The notes under the pieces were generated by a model. The model did no database searches. It saw nothing but the letters and a program-made list of their open reading frames with translations, and was not told the DNA's origin. The position numbers and the translations under genes are program-made. From positions 124,001-188,000 of the forward strand of contig JACIYI010000001.1 of assembly GCA_014360005.1 (NCBI GenBank): a stretch of 64,000 nucleotides of DNA, written 5' to 3'. Source of the stretch: Candidatus Aminicenantota bacterium. GTDB taxonomy: Bacteria > Acidobacteriota > Aminicenantia > Aminicenantales > Saccharicenantaceae. Position 1 is the stretch's first letter, and each line of letters opens with the position of its first letter. Shown piece by piece: positions 37,721-47,184 of the stretch.

Positions 37721-37817
37721 AAAATCGGGACACCTTACATTTTTCCGAATTTCCTGCTCAGTATTCCGTATAAGGGGCGGCGAAAAAATAGGAAAAATCT
37801 ACGGTGTCCCGATTTTT
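37721..37817. repeat. 97-bp TIR element (AAATCGGGACACC family), copy 1
   Basis: Starts AAAATCGGGACACC and ends GGTGTCCCGATTTTT, with an interior containing GTATTCCGTATAAGGGGCGG. The arms continue imperfectly for about 27 bp each. It overlaps the stop codon of the DUF5916 gene at 37816-37818. Confidence 0.85.
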
Positions 37818-40083
37818 AGGGGCGGATTGAAAGCTGGACCTTGAAGACACCGCGTTCCTGGAGCGGCAGGAAGCGGTTCATCGGGTCCCAGCTCCGCTCC
37901 CAGTTCTTGTTGTAAACCAGGTAGATGACGTTCCCGGGGGAAAGTTCCCAGCGGAAACGGACGTTGATGGCCAGTTCCCTGGAAACATCGTCGTATTGAA
38001 TATAATTCATCAGGCCGAGCCGCGGTGAAAGAAAAAGGTCGGCCTTGGCCTGGAACACGATCTCGCTGAAACGACCCTGGGGCAGGTTGCCTCGGACAAA
38101 GTCGGCATTTATGGCCAGCGTGGCGTATCCCTTCAATCTTAAGTTCAGCCCGAGCTCGGTCTCCTGGAGTCGACCCGAATAAAACTGGCCAAACCTGTGT
38201 TCCAGGTCAAGGCTCACCGGGCGGTGGGAAGCCGACTGGAACTCCACCTTGAACTCAGTAAAGTTATAGCCTCCACTGGGAATGACCACACCTTCGGCCA
38301 CTTCAAAATCATACGGCAGCACGTCCCGCTTCGGCGTGATGGCAAACTCGAAGTGCTCGCCGCTTTCAGTCTGAAAATCAAACGGCTCCAGTGAGATAGT
38401 CCGCGTTTCCAGGTTTCCGCTGAGGTCCCAGTAAAAGTTTAACCTTAATTCGTGATAAAACTTTCGGATGGCCCGACCGATAAAACCTTTCTCCGGCCTG
38501 GGCATATAGGCCATTCCGAACGAGAAATTCTGAATGTTCTTCCTCGGCAGGAAACCCAGTCCCGGGTTCATGGCATCCCCATAATAAGAATAAGAGCTGA
38601 CAATGTCCCAGAGGTCGTTGGGGTAATCAACCTTGAAGCCGAAGGCCTGGTGCCGCCCGGTCTGGATTGAGTTCCAGTTGTAGACATACCAGCCACCGAT
38701 GATCAGGTTCCGGTTTCCCTGGAAGCGCGAGGTCTGGTAAATCAAGTCCAGTCCGGCCAGGGTGTTTTTTTCCCCGGTAGGACTGCCCGAGGTGAAAATA
38801 AAGCCGACCTTGCTCTCAGCCAGGATATTCTGGTAAATCCGTCCGGCGAAGAAATTCTGCCGGGCAAGGCCGAGGTCGGGCCAACGGTCGGTCATCACGT
38901 CCAGGAAGGCCAGGTTGGTGTTGCCGAGCCGGCCGTAGGCCTTGGCTCCGAATAGAAGTGGTACCTGCTGGCCCTGGTAAAGTCCGATCCGCCGGCTGAA
39001 AAATGGTGAAAAGCTCTCGGTTGAGGCTGTGCCGAACCTGAAAATTTCCGAACCTTCCAGGAAGAAAGTCCTTTTCTCCGGAAAATAAAGCGGAAAGCGG
39101 GTCAGGTTGATGCGCCGTTCGTCCACCTCGGTTTCGGCAAAGTCGGTGTTGTAGCTCACGGCGCCGACGAAATTGGGCGTAAAATTCTTGTAAAGGTCAA
39201 AACCACCGTCCCACTGGTAATCGGTGCTTTCGGGCTCGGTATGGTTTTTCAGCACTCGCGATGTCCCGTACGGCCGGAAGGTGAGGCCCAGTCCGAGTTT
39301 AACTTCGCGGATCCCCTCGAGGCGGGCGGCCTCGGCTGCGTTATTGAAATGATTGTCCTGTCTGACCGCGGCCAGGCGGATGGTCTCCTGTTTTCTCGGG
39401 ATGTACCGTTCCAGGTTGATGCCCCAGTGGGGAAGGTTGGGCTTGAAAGAAATGGTCTTGAAAGGAATTTTAATTTCGGTGCTCCAGCCGTCGGGAAGGA
39501 TGCGGCTGCGAGCGTCCCAGATGCCGTCCCAGTCAAGGCTGGAATGCTCGCCGAAGGCCAGGCCCTCGCTTCGGGCTCCGCGGGCGTTGACCACGAAGAG
39601 GTAGGCGTTTCGCTTATCAAGGAAGGGGTCGAGTAGCACCTTGATTATGTCATCGCCGACTTCATGGTCGAAGGCATCGTGAGCCATGGTATTGGCGCAG
39701 ATGCGGGAGGGCTGGCTGTCGGAGCAAAAGATGCCGAGATAAAGATTGGCCTCATCGTAGACGATGCGAAGCTCGGTGGTCTCGGTCGGTTCGCCTTCCC
39801 GGGGAAAGACCATGCGAAAAGCGGTAAAAGGGATGGCCTGCTTCCAGGCTTCATCGTTTAGGCTTCCGTCTAGGGTCGGACCGCGCTCAACCCTGACGGC
39901 CTGGATGGACTGAGACTGAGGCCCGGCCTGAGGCTGCTGAGCCCAGGCCAGCCCTGGAAAAAGGGTTAGAATGAAAAGGAAAGGGGAAACAAAGAGGAAA
40001 AAGAAAGGGCAGAATAAATGGCAGAATAGATGGCAGAAGGCCCTGGGCTTAAGATTCTTTGCTGGCTCGTTGATAACACTCAT
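37816..40083 (-). CDS. CBM9/DUF5916 outer-membrane protein
   Basis: 755 residues. A long hydrophobic signal (residues about 15-50) is followed by a CBM9-like module (about 60-240: LDGSLNDEAWKQA, LYLGIFCSDSQ, WSTEIKIPF) and then a DUF5916 region predicted to form a beta-barrel (YFPEKRTFFLEGSEIF), ending in FKVQLSIRP. Such proteins are common in Bacteroidetes and Acidobacteria and are thought to be surface proteins that bind or degrade carbohydrate. The start has the weak site CGGAGAG upstream. It follows the alpha-galactosidase on the same strand, which suits a glycan role. A second, interrupted paralogue is at 41745-44120. Confidence 0.85.
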   Translation of the reverse strand: MSVINEPAKNLKPRAFCHLFCHLFCPFFFLFVSPFLFILTLFPGLAWAQQPQAGPQSQSIQAVRVERGPTLDGSLNDEAWKQAIPFTAFRMVFPREGEPTETTELRIVYDEANLYLGIFCSDSQPSRICANTMAHDAFDHEVGDDIIKVLLDPFLDKRNAYLFVVNARGARSEGLAFGEHSSLDWDGIWDARSRILPDGWSTEIKIPFKTISFKPNLPHWGINLERYIPRKQETIRLAAVRQDNHFNNAAEAARLEGIREVKLGLGLTFRPYGTSRVLKNHTEPESTDYQWDGGFDLYKNFTPNFVGAVSYNTDFAETEVDERRINLTRFPLYFPEKRTFFLEGSEIFRFGTASTESFSPFFSRRIGLYQGQQVPLLFGAKAYGRLGNTNLAFLDVMTDRWPDLGLARQNFFAGRIYQNILAESKVGFIFTSGSPTGEKNTLAGLDLIYQTSRFQGNRNLIIGGWYVYNWNSIQTGRHQAFGFKVDYPNDLWDIVSSYSYYGDAMNPGLGFLPRKNIQNFSFGMAYMPRPEKGFIGRAIRKFYHELRLNFYWDLSGNLETRTISLEPFDFQTESGEHFEFAITPKRDVLPYDFEVAEGVVIPSGGYNFTEFKVEFQSASHRPVSLDLEHRFGQFYSGRLQETELGLNLRLKGYATLAINADFVRGNLPQGRFSEIVFQAKADLFLSPRLGLMNYIQYDDVSRELAINVRFRWELSPGNVIYLVYNKNWERSWDPMNRFLPLQERGVFKVQLSIRP

Positions 40084-40712
40084 TGGAATTAAACTCTCCG
40101 CTAAATTCTCTCTTAAATTCTTTCCTTTCTATCGCTCCGGCTGGTCTGATTGTTTGCGACTCTGCTGGGAAGATTTCCGTGGCCTGAGGGAGTTCGTGAG
40201 CCGACCAGAAATTTGCAACCAAAAACCCCGGCTATAGTGGACTTTCCAGATTTTAATTTAATCACCACGGCACTAACCCCTGTAATTTAAGTCACATCTC
40301 AAAATGATGTCAAGAAAAAGGGGGAAAAATCGGGACATCCTAGATTTTTCCGAATTTCCCGCTAAGTATTCCGTATAAGGGGCGGAGTAAAAATCGGAAA
40401 ATTCTATGGTGTCCCGATTTTCCAAATTATCAAACTTTTAATGGAACAGGCTTAGGGAGATTGACAAACATTACCAGTTGAACTAAATTCTAAACAGAAT
40501 GAAAGAACTGAGTGGAAAGAGCTTTTCAGGCACCACCGGTTCTTTGTCTTTTTTTTATTTCGTACCTTTAATCTCCTGCCTCAATAATAATTCCAACTAT
40601 AACGTCCCCTTCTAAGGGGACGAGTCTAGCTGCCTGATAATACCACTTTATTCTGGTTACCATTTTTTCTGTTTTTGGAGCCCTAAAATTGGATTTTCCG
40701 GAGGTATGAATT
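40084..40712. other. intergenic region with repeat copy 2 and a short hairpin
   Basis: 629 bp. It holds the TIR element at 40326-40421 and the hairpin CGTCCCCTT-CT-AAGGGGACG at 40603-40622 (9-bp stem, no T run). I looked for a T-box leader before the asparagine synthetase gene and did not find its conserved antiterminator sequence. GGAGG at 40700-40704 is the ribosome binding site of the next gene. Confidence 0.5.
40326..40421. repeat. 96-bp TIR element, copy 2
   Basis: AAAATCGGGACATCC at the left, GGTGTCCCGATTTT at the right, and an interior CCCGCTAAGTATTCCGTATAAGGGGCGG shared with copies 3 and 4. It is not next to a gene end, unlike most other copies. Confidence 0.85.
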
Positions 40713-41636
40713 ATGGATATTGAAAAATATCTTAAGGAATTAAAATCAGAAAAAATCAGACAGGCTATTTCTGTTCAGTCAAAAGTCATCCAGGCGGCCA
40801 GAGATTTTCTAACTGGAGAAGGTTTTGTTGAAATCTTGCCAGTTATTATTTCGCCAATCACTGACCCGCTTACAGATTACCGCCTCAGGGGAGAGGTTGA
40901 ATGTTACGGCTTTAAGTACCAGATCACCAAAAGCATGATTTTTCATAAGCAGATAGCCATGCTTTCCTTTCCCAGAATCTACTGTTTTTCGCCCAATGTC
41001 CGGATCGAACCGACTGAAAGGAAAAACAGCGGACGCCACCTGATAGAATTCGTCCAGCTGGACCTGGAGGTCAGGGGCGCTACCAGAGAAGAAATCATGG
41101 AATTGGGCGAGAGGCTTTTTACTCACGTGATTTTCAGGATTAAAGAGACGGCCAGGGAAGAATTGAAATATTTCGGCCGGGAACTTTCTGAATTCGTTCC
41201 TCCTTTTCCGAGAATTTCTTATGAGCAGGTCAAGGCCTCATATGGTGAAAATTTTGAGATGGTTCTTTCCAGGGAATTCTCTCAGCCGATCTGGCTTACA
41301 GACTTTCCCATAGAGATCCGTGAATTCTATGACCGGGAAGATGAGGAAAGGCCCGGGACACTGGTTGATATGGATTTGATTTATCCAGAAGGCTTCGGAG
41401 AAGCCCTGTCCGGCGGCGAAAGGGAGTATCAGTGCGAGAAAATTAGAAGAAGGATTCAAGAAAAGGGCATTAATCTTGAGGCCTATGACCTTTATCTGAA
41501 ATTTGCCGAGAGCGGTCTTTATCCATCAGCGGGTTTTGGGTTTGGAATTGAGAGGCTGACCAGATTCATCTGTGGACTTCAGGATATCGGGGAAACCAGA
41601 TTGTTTGCCAAGAAACCCGGGGTGTTGAGCCTATAA
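40713..41636 (+). CDS. aaRS-like asparagine synthetase (AS-AR type)
   Basis: 307 residues. It has the class IIb catalytic core of aspartyl/asparaginyl-tRNA synthetases: the motif 2 region FSPNVRIEPTERKNSGRHLIEFVQLDLE and motif 3 GFGFGIERLTRFI. It has no N-terminal anticodon-binding OB domain. This matches archaeal-type asparagine synthetase (AS-AR), which makes free asparagine from aspartate, rather than a tRNA ligase. The start is set by GGAGG at 40700-40704. It stands alone between repeat elements. A true AsnRS fragment is the main alternative; the length and clean start argue against truncation. Confidence 0.85.
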   Translation: MDIEKYLKELKSEKIRQAISVQSKVIQAARDFLTGEGFVEILPVIISPITDPLTDYRLRGEVECYGFKYQITKSMIFHKQIAMLSFPRIYCFSPNVRIEPTERKNSGRHLIEFVQLDLEVRGATREEIMELGERLFTHVIFRIKETAREELKYFGRELSEFVPPFPRISYEQVKASYGENFEMVLSREFSQPIWLTDFPIEIREFYDREDEERPGTLVDMDLIYPEGFGEALSGGEREYQCEKIRRRIQEKGINLEAYDLYLKFAESGLYPSAGFGFGIERLTRFICGLQDIGETRLFAKKPGVLSL

Positions 41637-41644
41637 AAAGGGGA

Positions 41645-41740
41645 AAAATCGGGACACCCTACATTTTTCCGAATTTCCCGCTAAGTATTCCGTATAAGGG
41701 GCGGAGTAAAAATCGGAAAATTCTATGGTGTCCCGATTTT
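41645..41740. repeat. 96-bp TIR element, copy 3
   Basis: Nearly identical to copy 2 through its interior. It begins 9 bp after the stop codon of the asparagine synthetase gene and ends just before the 3' end of the interrupted DUF5916 gene, so it lies between two convergent gene ends. Confidence 0.85.
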
Positions 41741-41744
41741 CCGT

Positions 41745-44120
41745 TCATAATTGCCAGGCGTAGCCGATTTTAAGGAAAAAGGTGCGCGTGGTCCGGGTCA
41801 GGCTAATGAGCTGCAATCCCAGCGAATTATCCGTATATCCCAGAAAAAGCACGGTCCGTGGGTTCAACTTGTAAGAGAAAAGGAACTGGGTAAAGAGGCC
41901 GCGAGTTTCCGGCTCAACTGGAAAGCTGTATGAGGCCTGGTTGCGGTCAATGTCCCGGTATTGAATTATGGCCCGCACAAAGGCCTTCACATTGAAGTTG
42001 TAGATGATTTTTCCCTGGAGCAGGTTGGCGGTATATATCCACTAGTTATCTGTCCTGAGCTTCTCGTAGTTATATGAGGTGGTCAAGTTGAGGTGCCGTG
42101 TTAGGTTAAGAGAAAAACCTGGCTCTAACGATATCAGGTTGGCCGGCCTGACATTTTCAAAATCAATCCAGCGCCCGACCGCAGCTTCCAGATTGAATTC
42201 ACTACCGCTGAACGGTTTTATCCCGACCTCGCCGTCAAACAGAGCATAGTCAAGGTTCTGACCCAGGTATAGAGTTCGACCAAAGTTTCCGCTCAGGGTA
42301 GCTGAAGTCTGCAGCGGCCCCTGGTATATTGCCCTCAGGGTCAGGCCCTTGTCCAGAGCGTTGCCGTCGTGGTCGTAGATGACCTGGCCCAGGAGGCCAA
42401 GCCTTATAACATCAAACCAGGATTTCTTATCACCCCAGAGTTGCCTGAAAACTGCCGCCGCTCCAGTCCTGGTATCAACTCGGGGCACGTACCCGTAATC
42501 AGCCCGGAAGCCCGAGCTCAGGTCTTCAAAGTAGCCCTGAGCAATCCAGTAGCGCGATTGATGAAAGAGGTCCACCCGCACTGCATTTCCGCCAAATGAG
42601 CTGGTCGGCTGGCCATACGTAAGCGCCAGGCCTTCTGGATAGTCAGTTTCAGAGTGCAGGAACTGGAAGCTCACCGAAGTTGTCTGGCCAAGGCGCAGAA
42701 ACCCGTCAGCTCCGGCCACATGATTGTGGTACTCGTTGCCAGCGCGGCCGGCATAAAGCAGGCCCAGGGTTGAACCCTTTCCCACGTCCTGTCTCAGTCG
42801 GAACACGCCGCCGTAGACATTCTGGTCAAGCGAGGAACTCATGGAAACCTGGCTTCCGGGTATGATCAGGTTGGTTATTTCGTCCTGAGCGGCAAAAAAG
42901 CCCAGAGCCGTTCGTCCCATCTTCCCGGTCATTTTGGCTCCCCAGGCCGGGTCAGCCACAGTCCTGGTGAAAACCGCGTTTATGGGTGTCAGGAAGAAAT
43001 CGGCTCCTTCCAGGAAGAACGGCCTTTTCTCCGGGTAATAAAGAGCAAAGCGCCGGTTGATTTCAAGCTGGGCCACATCAGCTTCTACCTGACTGAAATC
43101 AGGGTTGGCGGTGGCATTCAGGATGAGGTTTGGCGTGAGGCCCCATTTAATCGTGATTCCCGGGTCGACTTTCTGGTTAAGCTTTTCCAGCGAACCGTTC
43201 GGAAAAGTGTTCATATCCATGGCCTCGGTCCGGATTCCGGTCAGAGTTGGATTTATTTCAACGTTGCGTCCTGGAGAAATTCCAGCAAAGCCAACCAGCT
43301 TGTTGAACTGGCAGAGGATGCAGGAGATATTGCGTGACCGCTTGTGGGAAGTTATACGATGGCGAACTCCCCGGGGCCAGCTGCGTTCGGCGCTGAAGCC
43401 CCAGGTTTGGGCTGAGCTGCTGGAGCGGAAACGAAGCTGGTTAAAGGGGATGGCCACTTCTACGGCATAGCCCCAGTCTTCAATCTTGCCAGCCGAGGCC
43501 CAAATGGCGTCCCAGGAAAAATCCTCATAACCTTCCAGCTCGCTGAAATTGGCATCTGCCTGGACGCCGAGCGGATTCACCCTGAACTGAAAGCCGCGAC
43601 GCTCATCGTTGAAGCAGTCCAGCATGAAGCTGACGTGGTCGTCAAGAATTAATTTGTCGGTGTCGTCGCGGTCCATAAAGTGGGCCCGAATTTTGCCCGG
43701 GTCAGGGTCGTAGCAGCGGAAAGCCAGGTAGAGGTTGTTTTGATCGTAGGTTACCAGGCACTCGGTTTTAACGGGAGGCTCAATGTTATCTCCGGGCAGC
43801 CATTCGTAGAGCAGGGGAATGACGGCTGCTGTTTTCCAGGCTTCTTCATCCAGTGAGCCGTCAATTTTGATTTTTGAATCTGTTCGGTTTACCTGATAAA
43901 TAGCCGCTCCGCTGGCGGTCTGGTCGGGGAGAGAGGGTTGAACTGGCGGAGCGGTGCGGAATAATTTTTTGAAAGGAACGTTTGATTCAGGGCCGGATGT
44001 TGAATGAGGTTCAGCCTCCAGGCGGCTGATTACCGGTACACACAGGAAGAAAAACATAATAAAGGCAGGTATTAGGGCGGCTTTTAGACTTTTGAACATT
44101 CCGGGCATATTAGTCTCCAT
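41745..44120 (-). pseudogene. second CBM9/DUF5916 outer-membrane protein, split by an in-frame TAG
   Basis: Residues 1-692 (42045-44120) and a further open frame (41745-42041) share one reading frame, separated only by TAG at 42042-42044. The join reads KLRTDN-stop-WIYTANLLQGKII, and the region after the stop (KAFVRAIIQYRD, FSYKLNPRTVLFLGYTDN, FFLKIGYAW) is the usual C-terminal barrel end of this family. The intact protein would be about 791 residues. The N-terminus has a signal peptide, then a CBM9-like module (IKIDGSLDEEAWKTAA, LYLAFRCYDPD), then the DUF5916 region (YYPEKRPFFLEGADFF). It could be a pseudogene or read through. Confidence 0.8.
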
Positions 44121-44391
44121 TATGGGATACAGGCTTGGAAACCTCAGAGGAACTCAACAGCAACATATGAAAACACTTTCATCTATTTTAAGATCAAGCC
44201 ATAAGGCCTGATAGTTTTTTTTATAGCTTAATTAAGTCCTGATAAAACATTCTTATTATAAATTAACGAAAGAGGAAAGAAATTAGTTTATTGATGGTAA
44301 AAAAATATTTTTTATAATGACATCTTTCCTTAAAACTGCAGATGGATTTTCTGACAAAAATAATGCTCTCTCAATAGAACCAGAATAAGAT

Positions 44392-45159
44392 TTAAGCGGG
44401 GTGGCCGACGGTCATGGCAAAGAGGACTTTCTGTTCGGGGCGGAGCTTGAATTCGGCCGGCGTGTTCTCGCGGTCGCAGTTGTGGAACCAGGCCCCTAGG
44501 CCGGTAGCAGCGGCATAGAGATAAATGTTCTGGGCGATTAAGCCTGTAGCCACATAATAGTAAGATTTCTGGACTTCGGGCTCCTTAATTCGCGGGTCGG
44601 GCTGTCCCTCCAGCACGTAACGACTTAAATCCACCACGAAGAAAATTCTCAGCGGAGCGTTGGCTCCGCCCTGACGGCGTCCGGCTCGGTGTCTGAAATC
44701 TCCTGCCACCACGGGTGCCAGACGGTGTGGTCCGGCCTCATAGATATAAACCCCATCCGGCATGGCCACATAGAGGTCAATTTCCTGAGAATTGCTGGCG
44801 GAGGCAGCCGTCCTGCCTGGCTTTCCCCTTAACATGCTACCCTCTGGCCGGTTTATTCCGAAAGCAGCCCAGAGCAGATTGGAAAGAACCTGAGGAGCCA
44901 GGGGATCGGGCTTGAGCTTGCGGTTAGTCCGTCTCAGCCACAGAGCCTCCATGACGGGCTTCCCGCCGGATTTTTCCGGCTTCAGCAGCTCAATTGGATT
45001 TAGTTGCACAGCTTCCTTTCCATTCGTCTTAGCGGCTTCCTTTTTTCGCCATGATTTGCTTCCGGGGCCAAGTGGTCCGGCTGAGTTCCCGGTCAGCCTG
45101 GTCACATTTAATGCCGGGACCGCAGCCAGTGCTCCTTTCATAAAGTCTCTTCTTTTCAT
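44392..45159 (-). CDS. nitroreductase/SagB-like FMN oxidoreductase with Tat-like signal
   Basis: 255 residues. I start at ATG 45159 (MKRRDFMKGALAAVPAL), preceded by GAGGAGG; the open frame begins at 45180. The twin-arginine pattern KRRDFMK suggests export in folded form. The body has the nitroreductase-like pattern LRRTNRKLKPDPLAPQVLSNLLWAAFG, the middle part EIDLYVAMPDGVYIYEAG and IAQNIYLYAAATGLGAWF, typical of the SagB/nitroreductase family. It probably binds FMN; the substrate is unknown. Its upstream region carries a TIR element. Confidence 0.85.
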   Translation of the reverse strand: MKRRDFMKGALAAVPALNVTRLTGNSAGPLGPGSKSWRKKEAAKTNGKEAVQLNPIELLKPEKSGGKPVMEALWLRRTNRKLKPDPLAPQVLSNLLWAAFGINRPEGSMLRGKPGRTAASASNSQEIDLYVAMPDGVYIYEAGPHRLAPVVAGDFRHRAGRRQGGANAPLRIFFVVDLSRYVLEGQPDPRIKEPEVQKSYYYVATGLIAQNIYLYAAATGLGAWFHNCDRENTPAEFKLRPEQKVLFAMTVGHPA

Positions 45160-45741
45160 GAGACCCTCCTCAAAATTCAACCAGGACTAGCGACTAGGGA
45201 TAGAACCCCCATGTCTATTTTCATTTTATGACTGGGCCTGTAAGTTTTAAAGATTTTTTAAATCGGGACATCCAAAAAATCGGGACATCCTAGATTTTTC
45301 CGAATTTCCCGCTAAGTATTCCGTATAAGGGGAAAGCGAAAAAATCGGAAAATTCTACGGTGTCCCGATTTTCTGGAAAATAGGGTAATGAGTATTGTGT
45401 CCCCCTTTTTATCTTGACATCAATGAATTTTCATCTATCCTTGAAACGTCAAGGAAATTATGTCGTTTCTGTAATAGAAGAGCGCTCTCTGAAATATAGA
45501 TTACAGAAAAAGAGCCTGGCCAGTCCGGTCAACGCAGCCGGTATTATCCCTCTCAGGCAACTGTCTGCTGGGACAGGGTTTAAGGCGGCCAGAGTAACGC
45601 TGGCTGCAGCTCGTAACCACTTAGCCCAGAAGCTAAGAAGGAATGATTAAGGCAGTCTGGCAGGAAAATCAACGTCAATTAGCGCTCAATCCAGAAAATA
45701 TCATGACTGAAAAAATAAATAAATAATTAAGCGAGGCGGAA
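45160..45741. other. intergenic region with repeat copy 4 and a possible promoter
   Basis: 582 bp. Repeat copy 4 and an extra left end lie at 45260-45372. TTGACA at 45414-45419 with TATCCT at 45436-45441 (spacer 16) may drive the DUF481-like gene with a leader of about 300 nt. A 78-codon frame (45414-45650) has no family resemblance and no good start, so I do not call it. Confidence 0.4.
45260..45372. repeat. TIR element copy 4 with a duplicated left end
   Basis: The full element is 45276-45372 (97 bp). Directly before it, 45260-45273 is a second copy of the first 14 bases (AAATCGGGACATCC). The same doubled end occurs at copy 6. The interior GTATTCCGTATAAGGGG is that of copies 1-3. Confidence 0.8.
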
Positions 45742-46980
45742 ATGTGGCCAAGAATCTTGAGACTCTTGATATTCTGCGCGGTTATTGTGCTGGCGGTCGG
45801 AAGACCAGTAATGGCCTTTGATTTTCTGGAGGCGGGAAGAACCTCAGGCTACCTGGAAGAGAATAATGCGAATACTGGATGCCCAGGGCTCTCTTTTGCG
45901 GAAGCTGAGCTCTGGGTCTGGCCGTTCGTCCCTTTCAACCTTCCTCCTTCTTGGCAGCAGTTCCTGGAAAATTTGAGTCAGAAGCAGGCCGCTAAAGATA
46001 AGTTAGAGGCTGCAGAAGAGGTGAAGGACCAGAAGGTAATTAACCAGGAAAAGCCAATAGAAACAAAAGAGCTCAAAACAGAAACAGCCGATGCCGAGAA
46101 GCAGCCGGGGAAACCAGCAGATGAGCCGCAGGAAAAACAGCCTGAAAAGCAGGAAACCGTCGGGGAGGGGCCCTCTCCGGTCGAAAAGAAAAAGGGCTCC
46201 GGTGACTGGCTTGCCCTCTGGAAGAAAACCCTGGAGTTGAGCTATGTAGTCACTGGCGGGAATACCCTGTCTTCGTCTTTCAGCCTCGGGGCCAATCTCA
46301 TCCGGTCTAATAACGAAAAAGACACCTATACCCTGAAAACATTCTTGCTGCGGAGTCATTCTACGACCATAACCAGGCGGGCAGTGGGCACACCGGAAAA
46401 CTTTATCATCGAGGAGGAAAAAACGCGCCAGCTATCGGCCGAAAATTATCTTTTGTCAGGGCAGTACGACCACCGGGTGAGTGGGCGCCTTACGACCAAC
46501 CTGGCCTTTGTCTGGGACCGCAATAAATTCGCTGGCGTTTTGAGCCGGGCTCTGTGGACGGGCGGCGCCGGGTTGGTGGTGGCTGATTCGGCTCGCACCA
46601 AGATACAGACTCAAGCCGGTTTGAGCTTGACCATCAGGAAATACAACCAGCAGCCGGTTAATACTTTTCTGGGTTTCCGTTACACTCTGACCTGGGAGCA
46701 AAAGCTGTTTGATAACGCTTCTTTTGCCACCGCCTTTATTTTCGACGACAACCTGGCCCGCATTAGCGATTGGCGGTACGAGTGGAATTTCAACGTGGCC
46801 GCGCCGCTCAACAAGAAGCTGGCCCTGAAGACGGGTGTGCGCGTTCTGAGGAATAACAGGCCACCGGACCTGAAAGTTCCGCTGTTTACGACAGAGGGAC
46901 TGGAGACCGGCACAACCGTGCTGATCCCGCGGGGCAAGGTTGACACCTTCTTCACCACCTCGCTCGTGCTCAATTTTTAA
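45742..46980 (+). CDS. DUF481-like outer-membrane protein
   Basis: 412 residues. A signal peptide (to about residue 25) precedes a linker rich in Lys, Glu, Gln and Pro (about 75-150). The C-terminal 240 residues alternate polar and hydrophobic as in a beta-barrel (LELSYVVTGGNTLSSSFSLGANL, AENYLLSGQYDHRVS) and end in a terminal Phe (SLVLNF), as outer-membrane proteins often do. The VTGGNT segment is typical of DUF481 proteins. The ribosome binding site is GAGGCGG just before the ATG. A TIR repeat begins 2 bp after its stop. Confidence 0.8.
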   Translation: MWPRILRLLIFCAVIVLAVGRPVMAFDFLEAGRTSGYLEENNANTGCPGLSFAEAELWVWPFVPFNLPPSWQQFLENLSQKQAAKDKLEAAEEVKDQKVINQEKPIETKELKTETADAEKQPGKPADEPQEKQPEKQETVGEGPSPVEKKKGSGDWLALWKKTLELSYVVTGGNTLSSSFSLGANLIRSNNEKDTYTLKTFLLRSHSTTITRRAVGTPENFIIEEEKTRQLSAENYLLSGQYDHRVSGRLTTNLAFVWDRNKFAGVLSRALWTGGAGLVVADSARTKIQTQAGLSLTIRKYNQQPVNTFLGFRYTLTWEQKLFDNASFATAFIFDDNLARISDWRYEWNFNVAAPLNKKLALKTGVRVLRNNRPPDLKVPLFTTEGLETGTTVLIPRGKVDTFFTTSLVLNF

Positions 46981-46981
46981 T

Positions 46982-47104
46982 AAATCGGGACACCGTAGAT
47001 TTTTCCGAATTTCCCGCTCAACATTCTTTATTTCTATATCTGTCAATATGGGCATATGGGCGGGCAGAGAAAAAATCGGAGAATTATAGGATGTCCCGAT
47101 TTTT
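46982..47104. repeat. TIR element copy 5, long subtype (about 122 bp)
   Basis: Left end AAATCGGGACACCGTAGATTTTTCC, right end GGATGTCCCGATTTTT. The interior (CTCAACATTCTTTATTTC...GGGCATATGGGCGGGCAGA) differs from copies 1-4 but is shared with copy 6. It begins 2 bp after the stop of the DUF481-like gene. Confidence 0.85.
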
Positions 47105-47184
47105 CCGATTTTTCAAATTTTAGTAACATTTTATGGGTAAAGAGCGTTTATTTAGGTAGATAAAATACAGGAGAGGAGTGGAAA

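Noticed and set aside
40603..40622. terminator or T-box leader before the asparagine synthetase gene
   Set aside because: The 9-bp hairpin has no following T run and the T-box antiterminator consensus is absent.
45414..45650. 78-codon frame upstream of the DUF481-like gene
   Set aside because: Poor start site and no recognisable family; more likely a leader region.
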